Shown here piece after piece: positions 21,912 through 36,005 of a stretch of DNA of 64,000 bases; the first letter of the stretch is position 1, and every line of letters starts with the position of its first letter. The translations under genes were made by a program, and so were the position numbers. The stretch covers positions 219,501-283,500 of the forward strand of contig BSBK01008428.1 in assembly GCA_027943335.1 (NCBI GenBank), given 5' to 3'. Origin of the DNA: Chamaecyparis obtusa (lineage: Eukaryota > Streptophyta > Pinopsida > Cupressales > Cupressaceae). The notes under the pieces are model-generated. The model ran no database searches. It worked only from the letters and a program-made list of their open reading frames with translations, and was not told where the DNA came from.

Positions 21912-22915
21912 TAGTTGAATCAATCAGCTAATGCAGTTACTCAATCACAAGCTCAGGAACACCTACAAGGACAAATCCTAGATCAATCAAATGTCCCTAA
22001 GGTGCCTTTCAATCTGTCTTCCACTTCTAAATAGAGGGCAACATCTAAATCTTCAAATTTTAACGACATGAGGCCTACTTCATACAGTATCATTCAACAA
22101 CTCCAACATACTAATGTGAAAATCTCCATGTTTGAGTTGCTTCAGATATCTCCATCTCATAGAGCCATTCTAGACAAAGCTCTGCTTGGATCCAATATTC
22201 CTGATAACCTTGATTTAGATAGATTCCAGGCTATGGTTGGTCATCTTACATCTCCATAGTATATCTCCTTTTCAGAGGATGATAATAACTCCTTGAGTCA
22301 TCCACATAACCAGCCCTTACATATAGAAGTCTTGATCCAAAACCATCATGTCAAACGTGTGTTGATAGATGGGGGTGCTGGTCTGAATATTTGTTCTTAC
22401 AGCTTGATCACATAATTGGGATTTTCAGAAATAGCCATTGATCCTAGAAAGAAAATAACTATCAAAGCATATGCTGAAGAAGAAAGATCCTCCAAGGGAA
22501 CAATTGTCTTGCCTATCAGAATAGGTCCTGTCATCAGAGATACTATATGTCAAGTTCTTGATATACCTTTGGCTTACAACATCCTTCTAGGGAGACCCTG
22601 TATACATGAAATGAAAGCTATTCCTTCTACAAACCATCAGTGCTTGAAATTTCCTTGTGACGGAGTAGAGGTAACCATTCCTGCTAACATGTCAACAACT
22701 TGCAATACCTTGAAGGAAAATGTAGATAAAAATGTTCCTAATAACAGAGAATCTTCCATTAAGCAAATAGATGTAGCATCCACATCTAAGATGGAAGATA
22801 TTGCAAAAGAGGTCTATATCAAAGAAAATGGTATGGGAGAATATACTATAGAGCTAGTCTTGTCTTTGATATCTCTCCCTATCTCGCCTAAGTCTTATGG
22901 GCAAGCTCTAAAATA
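21912..22915 (+). pseudogene. Tat element D: gag C-terminus and aspartic protease
   Basis: The frame reads SYSIIQQLQHTNVKISMFEL, LQISPSHRAILDKALLGS and then, after one stop, VLIDGGAGLNICSYSLI, the protease active site. The usual D-S/T-G-A is D-G-G-A here. LAYNILLGRPCIHEMKAIPS and HQCLKFP follow, typical of Tat-lineage Ty3 proteases. The N-terminal gag is missing, replaced by the PMD fragment. In-frame stops lie at 22,258-22,260 and about 22,411-22,413. The same frame continues through RT to integrase. Confidence 0.85.
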
Positions 22916-24299
22916 GTTCAAACCAAAATCTAAGGAACCTCTTGAGGCATATAAAGGAAAATTTTTTGCAGAGAAAGTACCTAAGCAAGAATTTGAAGAA
23001 GATGAAGCTATGCTTTCATGGCTCTAAAAAGATGAACCTGAATCCCAAGTTGTTCAAGCCGGTGACTCTAAAGTACTGAAGGCTCCTTATAAGTCATATG
23101 GCCTAGGGGATAAACTGATAGCTAAGATGGGATATAAAGGAAAAGGACCTCTAGGACTATAGGGCAAAGGTCTTCTTTCACCTCTTGAACATCGTGGTCG
23201 AGCCAATAAGAATACGATAGGTCTAGGATACATGAAGAAGCCTTTCTGTCTTAGCAAGAATTCCTCACATGTCTTAGAACAAATTAAGCCTTCCGTAGCA
23301 AATCAACTAAAGGGGGAAATAACTGAACAATCTGATAGTGATGATTTTGACACCACTAATGAGCTTATTCCTTGTGAGCATTTGCATAAAGAAATTAAAG
23401 ACCTCCTTGATGTTGAAGATGATCCAATCAAAAGAATTAATGTAGTAGAAACACAAGAACCTACTCTAGAGAAAGAGATAGTTGCAATACAAGAACTAGC
23501 TAATCTCGAAGGAAATCAAAAAGAGGAGTGTGGTAGTTATTCTGAGATAGATTCCCATGAGTATGAATTCAAATCAAAATCTGATGGTAACCCTTCTTGC
23601 GGTATTCATCCTAACTTTACTCATGTTCTTAGATTTCCTAGAGGCATAGATGAAGAATCTAATGACTATGAATGAGGAGCCATTCCAGAAGAAGATGAGC
23701 TTATTATAGAGAAATATGTTGATGTTATTCACCAATATGCACCTAAACCCAACATAAGTCTAGAGAAAAATGATGAACTTATCGAGTCTGATCCTCCGAT
23801 GGCTGAAGTGGATTATAAAAATAACATTAACCCTATTCATGAATTGAATGTTTTAAGTTTTAATATAACCTTTGAACTTGAGCGTTGGGTTGGGACCGAT
23901 GATGACAGATCCATATCCATAAACACTCTTTCCCAATCTTTCACCACATTAACTATCCAACATTTTGAACTTCTTAATCAAACCTCCAAAAACCTAAGCA
24001 ATGGTATTTATACCTTCCCAAATGACTATGCCCTTGCTTGCTACCTCAATATAGTTGAGCCTATGAGGACTTCCATCAGTGAACTAAGTGTTAGCATGAC
24101 GGAGTCAGACATCAAGTATGTTAGTCAGAAAAATAAGAATAAGAATAAAAAGAAAAGGAGTTCTGAGGGTGAAAACCACTTCATGGCTTTCTCAAAACCT
24201 ACAAAAGTAAAAATAAAAGATGTATCTGAACATGAAAACCTCTCTGAGGTGCGTAAGGATGAGATATTTGATGTCCTTCTGAGTCATTTATAGGATAGA
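22916..24299 (+). pseudogene. Tat element D: G-patch and acidic spacer between protease and RT
   Basis: In the same frame, 23,095-23,240 reads YGLGDKLIAKMGYKGKGPLG, a stop, then GKGLLSPLEHRGRANKNTIG. This is a G-patch-like glycine module, a known insertion in Tat/Ogre-type polyproteins thought to bind nucleic acid. The rest (23,250-24,290) is an acidic, Lys/Glu-rich spacer without recognised domains. Stops at about 22,915, 23,025, 23,160, 23,673 and 24,291. Confidence 0.7.
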
Positions 24300-25279
24300 T
24301 CTCCAGTTCTAATTGAGCCCACTCAATCCATCAACTTGGGAACATCAGAAGAACCATAGTTGATCCATGTAGCACAATCTTTATCAGAAGAAGAGAAGAA
24401 AAAATTTACAACCTTCCTCACAGAGAAGAAGATCAACTTTGCATGGAAATATTTAGATATGCCAGGGATGGATCCTGATCTTATAATGCACCATTTATCT
24501 ATAGCTCCTAGAGTAAAACCAGTTAAGAAAAAATTAAGAAAGATGCATCCTCGTGTTGCACTCTTGGTAAAAGATGAATTAGAGAAACTACTAAAAGCCA
24601 GATTCATCCAAGTTATTGATTATGTAGAATGGATCTCTAGTATTGTACCTATTTCAAAACTAGATAAATCAATCAAAGTGTGCATAGACTTTAGAGATGT
24701 AAATAGAGCATACCCTAAGGATGATTTTCCACTACCTAACATTGATATGATAGTGGACATGACTATGGGCTTTGAGATGTATTCTTTAATTGACGGTTTT
24801 TCTGGATATAATCAAATAAAAATTGCTCCAAAGGATCAAGAGAAAACTGCTTTCACATGTGCATGGGGCACCTTCTATTGGAATGTCATGCCATTTAGGC
24901 TTAAGAATGCTAGTGCTACATATCAGAGATCCATGACATCTATTTTTCATGACATGATGCAGAGGACTATGGAGGATTATGTTGATGATACTTTAGAAAA
25001 ATCTATGATTAGAGCTAAACATCTAAATGACTTAAGCAAGATACTAGACAGAATGGAAAAATTTATTGTCAGACTAAATCGTAAGAAGTGTGGTTTTGGT
25101 GTCACTTCTAGAAAACTCTTAGGATACATAGTCTCCAAGAAAGGCATTGAAGTTGATCTAGCTAAAGTAAAGGCTATCATGAAGATGCAACCTCCCAAAA
25201 ACATCAATCAGATGAGAACATTGCAAGGGAGAGTTCAAGCTATCAGATGCTTCATATCTCAGCTAGCAGACATATCATA
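24300..25279 (+). pseudogene. Tat element D: reverse transcriptase
   Basis: Ordered RT blocks are visible: VALLVKDELEKLLKARFIQV, KVCIDFRDVNRAYPKDDFPL, YSLIDGFSGYNQIKIAPKDQ, KTAFTCAWGTFYWNVMPF, NASATYQRSM, then YVDD at about 24,978-24,989, and KKCGFGVTSRKLLGYIVSKK. The active site keeps all three Asp residues. It is open from 24,360 to 25,280, where a TAG replaces a probable Gln codon. It copies element RNA to DNA in the virus-like particle. A second copy of the last third lies at 33,957. Confidence 0.92.
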
Positions 25280-25748
25280 GCCTTTTACAAAAACATTACA
25301 TAAAGGTGTGACATTTGCATGGAATGAAGAATGTGAGAACAACATTAACCATATCAAGAAGTATCTATCAAATCCTCCTATCTTGATGCCTCCCATTCAA
25401 TGGAAGCCTTTGATCTTATATGTCTCTACTATAGATACATCATTGGGGGCATTGCTTGCACAACATGATGAGAACAAAAAGGAAAGAGCTATATACTATA
25501 TTAGTAGAACATTGGTGGCATACAAAAAGAATTATTCTATGATTGAGAAGGCTTGTCTAGCTATGATCTTTGCATCATGGAAACTAAGACATTACATGTT
25601 GGTACATACCACACATTTGGTAGCTAAGATTGATCCACTAAAGTACCTACTAAGCAAACCTACCCTCACAGATAGATTAGCTAAATGGATCATGCTCTTA
25701 AGTGAATTTGACATTGAATATGTTGAAAGAAAAGCTATAAAAGGATAG
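25280..25748 (+). pseudogene. Tat element D: retroviral-type RNase H (gRNH)
   Basis: In frame with RT: TFAWNEECENNINHIKKYL, LILYVSTIDTSLGALLAQHD, KKERAIYYISRTLVAYKKNY, EKACLAMIFASWKLRHYM and LSEFDIEYVERKAIKG, then a TAG. This is the domain found next to RT in all Ty3 elements. Its first catalytic Asp lies in STIDTS. Copies exist at 20,992 and 34,130. Confidence 0.88.
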
Positions 25749-26345
25749 TTTATTGCTGATATATTAGCAAATGCACCTATGATTGATGATACACCAATGC
25801 AAATGGAATTTCAAGATTCCTCTATCATGACACTTTTTTCTAGAGAATGGCAGTTATTCTTTAATGGCTCCTATACACATAATGGATCATGAGCAAGCAT
25901 ATTATTTATAACTCCTCAAGGATACTCCATACCTAAAGCATTCAGATTAAATTTCCCTTGCACAAATAATATTGCAGAATATGAAGCCCTTCTTAATGGC
26001 ATGAAATTAGTAATTGAGTGGAGAGTGACAGAGATACACATTCATGGAGACTTCCAACTTGTTATCCATCAAGTCAATGATGTGTACCAGACTAAGGATG
26101 AAAATATCATTCGATACAAAAGAATGGTAGATGATCTAAAGAAGTATTTCATATCTATCACATTTGAGGAAATACCTAGAATAGAGAATAAGGTTGCCGA
26201 TGCAATGGAAATGATGTCTACTCTATTACAACAGCCTGAACATGAGCTATGCTATGAGTTCCTGGTGGAAGCACTATCTTATCCTACATATGATTCCCCT
26301 GAAACCCACATGATTTGGACTATTGTAGGTCATGATTCATCCTGA
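25749..26345 (+). pseudogene. Tat element D: second, archaeal-type RNase H (aRNH)
   Basis: Follows gRNH in the same frame: QLFFNGSYTHNGS, a stop, SILFITPQGYSIPKAFRL, NNIAEYEALLNGMKLVIEW, IHIHGDFQLVIHQVNDVY, RIENKVADAMEMM. The D-E-D-D set is visible as N(for D)-E-D-D, so the first catalytic Asp is lost here but is kept as FFDGSY in the copy at 34,696. A double RNase H is the hallmark of the Tat lineage. Compare element E, where this domain lies before RT. Confidence 0.85.
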
Positions 26346-27604
26346 TATAAAAACCTATTCTCCTATCTTAAAGACCAAATCATTCTCGATACCTTTAACC
26401 ATCATGAAAAGAGATACCTTATCTATAATGCCTCCCGATATGTCATCATTGGTCATGATATGAACAAACAAGGTCTAGATGGTATGCCACTTAGATGTTT
26501 AGAACAATAAGAGTCTCAATGTGCATTAGAGGAAGTCCATGATGGTATTTATGGGTCACACTCGAATAGTTTAACACTAGCTCAAAAACTTATTAGGGTT
26601 GGGTACTATTGGCTTGAAATGGAGAGAGTCTATCAAGTTTGCTAAGAACTGTCAAAAGTGCCAAGTCCATGGAATCCTAACTCATGCTCCAAGGAGAGAT
26701 CTAATTCCCTTTACTACACAATGGCCTTTTCACCAATGGGAATTTGATCTTATAGGATCTATACATCCTCATTCTTCTAATGGACATACCCATATAATCA
26801 TAGCTATAGATTATTTTATAAAATGGGTAGAAGCAGTCCCTTTGACTCAAGCAACTGGAAAACAAATATCTATGTTCATCTTGAACTATATCATATGCAG
26901 ATATGGGATACCTCATTCCATAATCAGAGATAATGGTGGACAATTCAAGAACAAAGATCTAGATGATTTATGTGCTAAATTCAAGATTACACAACATTGG
27001 TAAACTATCTACTATCCTCAAGGGAATGGGAAAGCAGAGGCTTCAAATAAGAATCTAATTAAAATCTTGCATTGCACAGTTAATAAAATAGGAAGAGACT
27101 GACATCTCATGATCAATCTAGCTCTCTGGGTCTACAAAAAAAGTATAAGAATTCCTACTAGGGCTACACCTTTCGATTTAGTTTATAGGTCTAAAGTGGT
27201 ACTACCTATTGAGGTTGAAATCCCGTCACTAAGAATCATAATGCATGGTCTAGTAGCTGATGATGACTATAGAGTGTTTAGGTTGCAAGAACTTGAACTA
27301 CTAGATGAGTGTAGAAAAGTAGTGTATGATCATCTCAGAGTATATCAAAAGAGAATGTCTAGAGGTTACAACAAGAAAGTCAGACATCGAATATTTTAGG
27401 TTGGTGATCTAGTCTTGAGAGAGAATACTAAAAATCAATCACATCGAGAATGAAAGGGTAAGTTTGAACCCAACTGGCTGGGTCCCTTTGTTATCACTGC
27501 TACTTTTGGCTCTAGTGCCTATCAACTCTCAATGAATGAAGGAGAATAGCTCTGAGGACCAATCAGTGTTCTCCATTTGAAGAAATTATATGCCAAAGGC
27601 ATTT
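26346..27604 (+). pseudogene. Tat element D: integrase
   Basis: The zinc-binding H-H-C-C start (EEVHDGIYGSHSNGLTLAQK, CQKCQVHG) is followed by the core: AIDYFIKWVEAVPLTQATG, IIRDNGGQFKNKDLDDLC, YYPQGNGKAEASNKNLIKI. This gives the D,D,E triad. The C-terminal part (GDLVLRENTKNQSHRE, FEPNWLGPFVITATFGSSAY, LKKLYAKGI) ends at a stop near 27,605. A 2-base deletion near 26,623, recognised by comparison with 35,452, breaks the frame. Other stops: 26,342, about 26,508, 27,001 and 27,397. No chromodomain, as expected for Tat. Confidence 0.9.
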
Positions 27605-28060
27605 AGTCTATGGCAAATTGTCTTGAAAAAATCTTAAAATTTGGAAAAAGTCCTGAAAAAATGAACATCTTGGTGAAAACCTAGCAATAGGCGCCTTGAA
27701 GATTCACAAAAAAAATAAAAATATCAAAAGTACAAAAAAACAAATTGGAAAAATAAAAATACAAAAAAATGAGAAAAAGAAAAAGTGCCTTGGTGAAAAC
27801 CTAGAAACAGGTGCTTTGGTAGCAAAAATAGAATCTCTGCCAAGATGGTGAAAACCCAGTGTTAGGCCATTTTTTTGTCATAGCAAAAATCCTGTGAAAA
27901 TGGCCTCTTCCCTGCAAATGTTTTTGTAAAGTGTCCTACCCTATGTTCTTCATTGTGTCACCTTGCTCTAGTCCAAAACACATGTGCTGAATCACAAAAT
28001 CCAAAAAGTTATTCAAATTCTAAGGTATGTAGGAAAATAATTTCAAAATCTGCCACAGTG
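27605..28060 (+). repeat. Post-pol repeats of 'TGGTGAAAACC' in element D
   Basis: CTTGGTGAAAACCTAGCAATAG at 27,670, CTTGGTGAAAACCTAGAAACAG at 27,790 and ATGGTGAAAACCCAGTGTTAG at 27,845, separated by A-rich sequence. Such phrases are common just after the pol stop in Tat elements. No coding. Confidence 0.6.
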
Positions 28061-30147
28061 TCGAAAACCCATAGTGTTTTTGAAAATCCATGATGTTTTC
28101 AATTTGTGTGGAAACCTTCATTATTTTCAACCTTGTGCCTTCCAGCTTTTGTGCACTTGTCTTTTGGTGCCGGAAACTTTGTGTGTTTTCAATCCTCTTT
28201 CATCGAAAACCCTGTGTGTTTTCAACCTCATAGTTTCCTGTTCGCTGGCATTCCCTAACTGCACAAGTGCGATGGATGGTGGGCCTGGGTCTTCAAAGGG
28301 TTTCAAATGATTGGTTTTCGCATGATCGCATGTCAAGAATTTTTGACATGTGACCATGCGACCAGTTGACACATGTCCCAGCGGGCCCGTCGGCTAGGGT
28401 CTGATAGATGTTTAATGGGTGACAAAGATTGGTGGTTGTCACTATACCATGAGGAAAGGATGCAAGCCTTTTAATCTCTATTCTTTAACGAGAGTTTTTG
28501 ATGTGGTATGAAGGCCATTGGATTTTCTTGTATGGGCATGCAGTGGGACCTGTCTGCTCGGTGGCACTGATGTGTCAATTTTCTATTGGTTGCCTGCGAT
28601 GAGTTGGATTTCATGTCAGCGGGGCCCGAGGTCAGAGATTTAAGATCTACAGTTGGCATGTGATCACAAGGAATATTCTTTCCCCTTGTGATCATGCACC
28701 CACCATTTGATTGGATGCTGATGGGTTTGTTTGCAGTGGGCCCGCTATCAAAGGATGTTGAGTTGGCAAGGTTCTAGTGGATGCAGGGTAGAGATGTGGG
28801 CCTGGTGGTCAGAGCCCTTTCAATCCTATGATTACCACATGACTGCAAGGAATATTCTTTCCCCTTGCAATCATGCAACAACTGTCTGATCTTGCAGTGT
28901 TTAAAAGGGTTGATGGGCGGTGGGTCCTGTGTCAGGTGACTCGACAGTTGCAGAAAATGGTGTGATGATATATGGCATCAGGTGGGCCCAGGTAGGGTCT
29001 GAGGTTTGGCAGAGTGGATAAAGATCTGGCGATGCCAAAAAAATTCAATGTGTTCACACGTCCGCACATAAAAAGGTGATTTGCTAGTTTGTTTGGCGAT
29101 TTGGTGAATGGTAGTTGGTAAAGGTTTAAATTTTGGCCATCATTTCTCTATAGGCACCAAAAAAATAACTATTGAGATTCAAATTTGAATTTCTGAGAGT
29201 TTCCAGTGATAGAGGGTACCATTTTTATGGAATTCAATGCAGAAATGACCCTATTTGGTGAGAAGCAATTGGTTTGCTGTGTGGTCCAAGATATCTAGTG
29301 CTCATTTGCAGAGCATGTACATTGCAGTTGTGGCTCAAGGCATGTTGTAGGGTGTCCTTTTGAGCCTAGTTTTGTGATCCTTTGTACTTGTAGAGAAGAC
29401 TTTCATAATTAAGGATTAGTTCAGGATTTCCTCTTTCCTGGATTGGATGTGTTTCCACCCCTGAATTAAATTCATGATTGTTTCTGGTTGGTTGAGGTGG
29501 GTGAAACTTTAGCCCTAGCTTTCTATAGCTTGTTGCAACCTGTTTTGGGTTTCCAAGACAGCTAGTGGTATAAACTGTCAAAATTTTGACTTTGTAAGGG
29601 TTCCAACTTAGAGTTCCTTTCTGGTTCCATAAAAGGTTATGTCCTGCAGATTTCTCCTTCTCTTTGCATATAGAGTGTTCTTCTTTCCTTGCTGGTTTTG
29701 AGAACATAATGCATATTGTAAGTGATTTGTCTTATGTATGAGAAGTTAATATACTCTTACTGTTGTCAAGCTATCTCCATTTGAATTCTAAACTCATTAG
29801 TCATGCATCAAGGATGTCTGGTTTTTCTACCTTCCATTGCCTAAGAGCTTGTGGGTTGAGTTGTCTTCGCAGAGATAACTAGTTCAGGGTTAGTATTCAT
29901 GTATGTATGAGCTAAAATATCAAGGATAGGTCATGCTTGTCTTCCAGTGGATGCTGGTTAATGTATTGTCTATTCATAGGTCTCTCCTAAGGGGAGGGTC
30001 AAAATCCTTTGATGGATAATAACATGCTTGAATGCACAAGTGGTTGTTAAGTTGAGGTTTGGTCATGGTGTGTGATTGATGTTAGGCATCAACACATTGA
30101 GTATATTATTTTCTTGTTTTATAGCTATCATTTACAATTGGGTATTT
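28061..30147 (+). mobile_element. Element D 3' untranslated/LTR-like region with hairpin modules
   Basis: No gene. 28,080-28,230 has repeats of TGTGTGTTTTCAA. Three inverted repeats occur: 28,319-28,360 (arms CGCATGATCGCATGTCAA / TTGACATGTGACCATGCG), 28,656-28,697 and 28,838-28,875. The last two share the loop AATATTCTTTCC and lie in a ~180-bp duplicated unit. Open frames here (28,471-28,695, 29,366-29,707) have no recognisable product. I could not fix LTR boundaries. Confidence 0.55.
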
Positions 30148-30219
30148 GACTCTGTGGCCCATTGGATAAGGCACTGGTCTATGAGAGACTTAGGGAATCT
30201 CAGGGGTCCTTTCAATCCA
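30148..30219 (+). ncRNA. tRNA-Arg-like sequence (tRNA pseudogene or SINE head)
   Basis: GACTCTGTGGCCCATTGGAT continuing AAGGCACTGGTCT closely resembles the 5' half of plant tRNA-Arg(ACG). The Pol III A box (TGGCCCATTGG) is intact. The anticodon position reads ATG, not ACG. The 3' half is degraded: a weak B box (TTTCAATCC) is present, but the 3' acceptor strand does not pair with the 5' GACTCTG. A functional tRNA is therefore unlikely. It could be a pseudogene, the head of a tRNA-derived SINE, or sequence captured from a retroelement primer. Confidence 0.45.
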
Positions 30220-30957
30220 TTCAAATCATTTCCATTCAGTCCCACCCTTTCCCTTTCATGTTGTTAGTGTAGGTCTCTGGTTTTCATACTCACTCCATGC
30301 AAGTAGGGCTATTTCATGAGATATTGGTTTCAATTGAGGTATAGGATACCCATAAGGGTTTGAAAATCATTCCATAGTCAGTTACCTGTAGGCCTGTAGT
30401 GTGACATAAATTGTATGAGTGTGCAAATGAGGTACACCTACCTGAGTGATGTGGAGCTCAAAGTGTAGAAGGATCTCTTTTTGATACTTGTCAGTTGGCC
30501 CTTTTTCCTGTCAGATTTGGAGTGTTGAGTAAATGTGACACTAGCCCTGTCAATCCTAATGCCAAGCTGACCTTTGGGAAAAAGAAAAACCAACACCCAG
30601 CAAATGGGTGCCACTTGTTTCAAAATGCTCCATCTATCAGTGCAATCTTGGTCTTTCCCATCTTTCAGTCTACTTTAGTCTGTATATATCCTTGTTTCAA
30701 TAAGTTGGTCTATACACCATTGGCAAAATCATCTGTATCCTATCAATGCTTAACACTTGGGGTCAATCAATGTCATATCCTACGGTCTCAAGTACATCTT
30801 AGATGAGTCATATCTAGTCAAGGTCATTTGAAGCTTTATCTGAATCAGTCAGTCAGACTCCTCTCTAGAAAAGGATTTTGCATCTACAACAATGCAATCA
30901 AACATCAAACAATCTATGCTTTTTACATGTTTTTATCTCCTTATATGCTTACTAATT
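30220..30957. other. Element D 3' region, no gene
   Basis: No recognised product. A 103-codon plus-strand frame at 30,495-30,806 has no motif and no homologous copy elsewhere in the window. The end at 30,957 is set by the start of similarity to 36,003. Confidence 0.35.
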
Positions 30958-33953
<2,996 letters not shown>

Positions 33954-36005
33954 AGTATAAAATAGTCTCCAAGAAAGGAATTGAAGTTGATCTAGCTAAA
34001 TTAAAGGCTATCATGGAGATGCAACCTCCCAAAAACATCAGTCAAATGAGAACATTGCAAGGGAGAGTTCAATCTATCAAACGCTTCATATCTCAGCTAG
34101 CAGACATATCACAGCCTTTTACAAAAACATTACATAAAGGTGTGACATTTGCATGGAATGAAGAATGTGAGAACAACTTTAACCATATCAAGAAGTATCT
34201 ATCAAATCCTCCTATCTTGATGCCTCCCATTCAATGGAAGCCTTTGATCTTATATGTCTCTGCTATAGATACATCACTGGGGACATTGCTTGCACAACAT
34301 GAGAACAAAAAGGAAAGAGCTATATACTATATTATTAGAACATTGTTGGCATACAAAAAGAATTATTTTATGATTGAGAAGGCCTGTCTAGCTATGATCT
34401 TTGCATCATGGAAACTAAGACATTACATGTTGGTGCATACCACACATTTGGTAGCTAAGATTGATCCACTAAAGTACCTACTAAGCAAACCTGCCCTCAC
34501 AGATAGATTAGCTAAATGGGTCATGCTCTTAAGTGAATTTGACATTGAATATGTTGAAAGAAAAGCTATAAAAGGATAGTTTATTGCTGATCAATTAGTA
34601 GATGCACCTATGATTGATGATACACCAATGTAAATGGAATTTCCAGATTCCTCTATCATGACTCTTTATTCTAGAGAATGGCAGTTATTCTTTGATGGCT
34701 CCTATACATAGAATGGATCATGAGCAGGCATATTATTTATAACTCCTCAAGGATACTCCATACCTAAAGCATTCAAATTAAACTTCCCTTGCATAAACAA
34801 TATTGCAAAATATGAAGCCCTTCTTAATGGCATGAAACTAGCAATTGAGTGGAGAGTGATAGAGATACACATTCATGGAGACTCCCAACTTGTTATCCAT
34901 CAAGTCAATGATGTGTACCAGACTAAGGATGAAAATCTCATTCCATAAAAAATAATGGTAGATGATTTAAAGAAGTATTTCATATCTATCACATTTGAGC
35001 AAATACCAAGAATAGAGAATAAGGCTACCGATGCAATGGAAATGATGTCTACACTATTATAGCAGCCTGAACATGAGCTATGCTACGAGTTCCTGGTGGA
35101 AGCACTATCTTATCCTGCATAGGATTCCCCTAAAACCCACATGATTTGGACTATTATAGGTCATGATTCATCCTGATATAAAAACCTATTCTCCTATCTC
35201 AAAGACCAAATCATTCTCGATACATTTAACTTTCATGAAAAGAGATACCTTATCTGTAATGCCTCTCGATATGTCATTGGTCATTATATGTAAAAACAAG
35301 GTCTAGATGGTATGCCAATTAGATGTTTAGAACAAGAAGAGTCTCAATGTGCATTAGAGGAAGCCCATGATGGTATTTGTGGGTCACACTCGAATGGTTT
35401 AACACTAGCTCAAAAACTTATTAGGGTTGGGTACTATTGGCTTGAAATGGAGAAAGAGTCTATCAAGTTTGCTAAGAACTATCAAAAGTGCCAAGTCCAT
35501 GGAAATTTAATTCATGCTCCAGGGAGAGATCTAATTCCCTTTACTACACAATGGCCTCTACACCAATGGGAATTTGATCTTATAGGATCTATACATCCTC
35601 ATTCTTCTAATGGACATACCCATATAATCATAGCTATAGATTATTTTATAAAATGGGTAGAAGCAGTCCCTTTGACTCAAGCAACTAGAAAAAAAATATC
35701 TATGTTCATCTTGACCTATATCATATGCAAATATGGGATACCTCATTCCATAATCACAGATAATTGTGGAAAATTCAAGAACAAAGATCTAGATGATTTA
35801 TGTGCTAAATTCAAGATTACACAACATTGGTAATCTATATACTATCCTCAAGGGAATAGGAAAGCAGAGGCTTCAAATAAGAATCTAATTAAAATCTTGC
35901 ATTGCACAGTTAATAAAATAGGAAGAGACTGGCATCTCATGATCAATCTAGCTCTTTGGGCCTACAGAAAAAGTATCAGAATGCCTACTGGGGCTACACC
36001 TTTCG
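33954..36005 (+). pseudogene. Element D pol, second copy: RT end, gRNH, aRNH and integrase
   Basis: Collinear with 25,127-27,172 and highly similar. Reads VSKKGIEVDLAKLKAIMEMQ, SAIDTSLGTLLAQHENKKER, LFFDGSY (aRNH first Asp kept), HIHGDSQLVIHQVNDVY, EEAHDGICGSHSNGLTLAQK, AIDYFIKWVEAVPLTQATR and IITDNCGKFKNKDLDDLC. One frame holds throughout, with stops near 34,577, 34,630, 34,722, 34,946, 35,058, 35,120, 35,174, 35,289 and 35,831. It stops dead inside integrase at TPF, where antisense-PMD 3' region begins, so gag, protease, the first two-thirds of RT and the integrase tail are absent. Confidence 0.9.

Noticed and set aside
24323..24607. Minus-strand open frame across the element D RT start
   Set aside because: Shadow of the plus-strand RT, which has unambiguous ordered motifs.
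29366..29707. 113-codon minus-strand frame in element D 3' region
   Set aside because: No recognisable motif, no second copy in the window, and sited in repeat-rich untranslated sequence.
30148..30219. Functional tRNA-Arg gene
   Set aside because: The acceptor strand and T-arm are degraded and the anticodon position reads ATG; retained only as a tRNA-like relic.
30495..30806. 103-codon plus-strand frame
   Set aside because: No family resemblance or context; likely chance in non-coding retroelement sequence.
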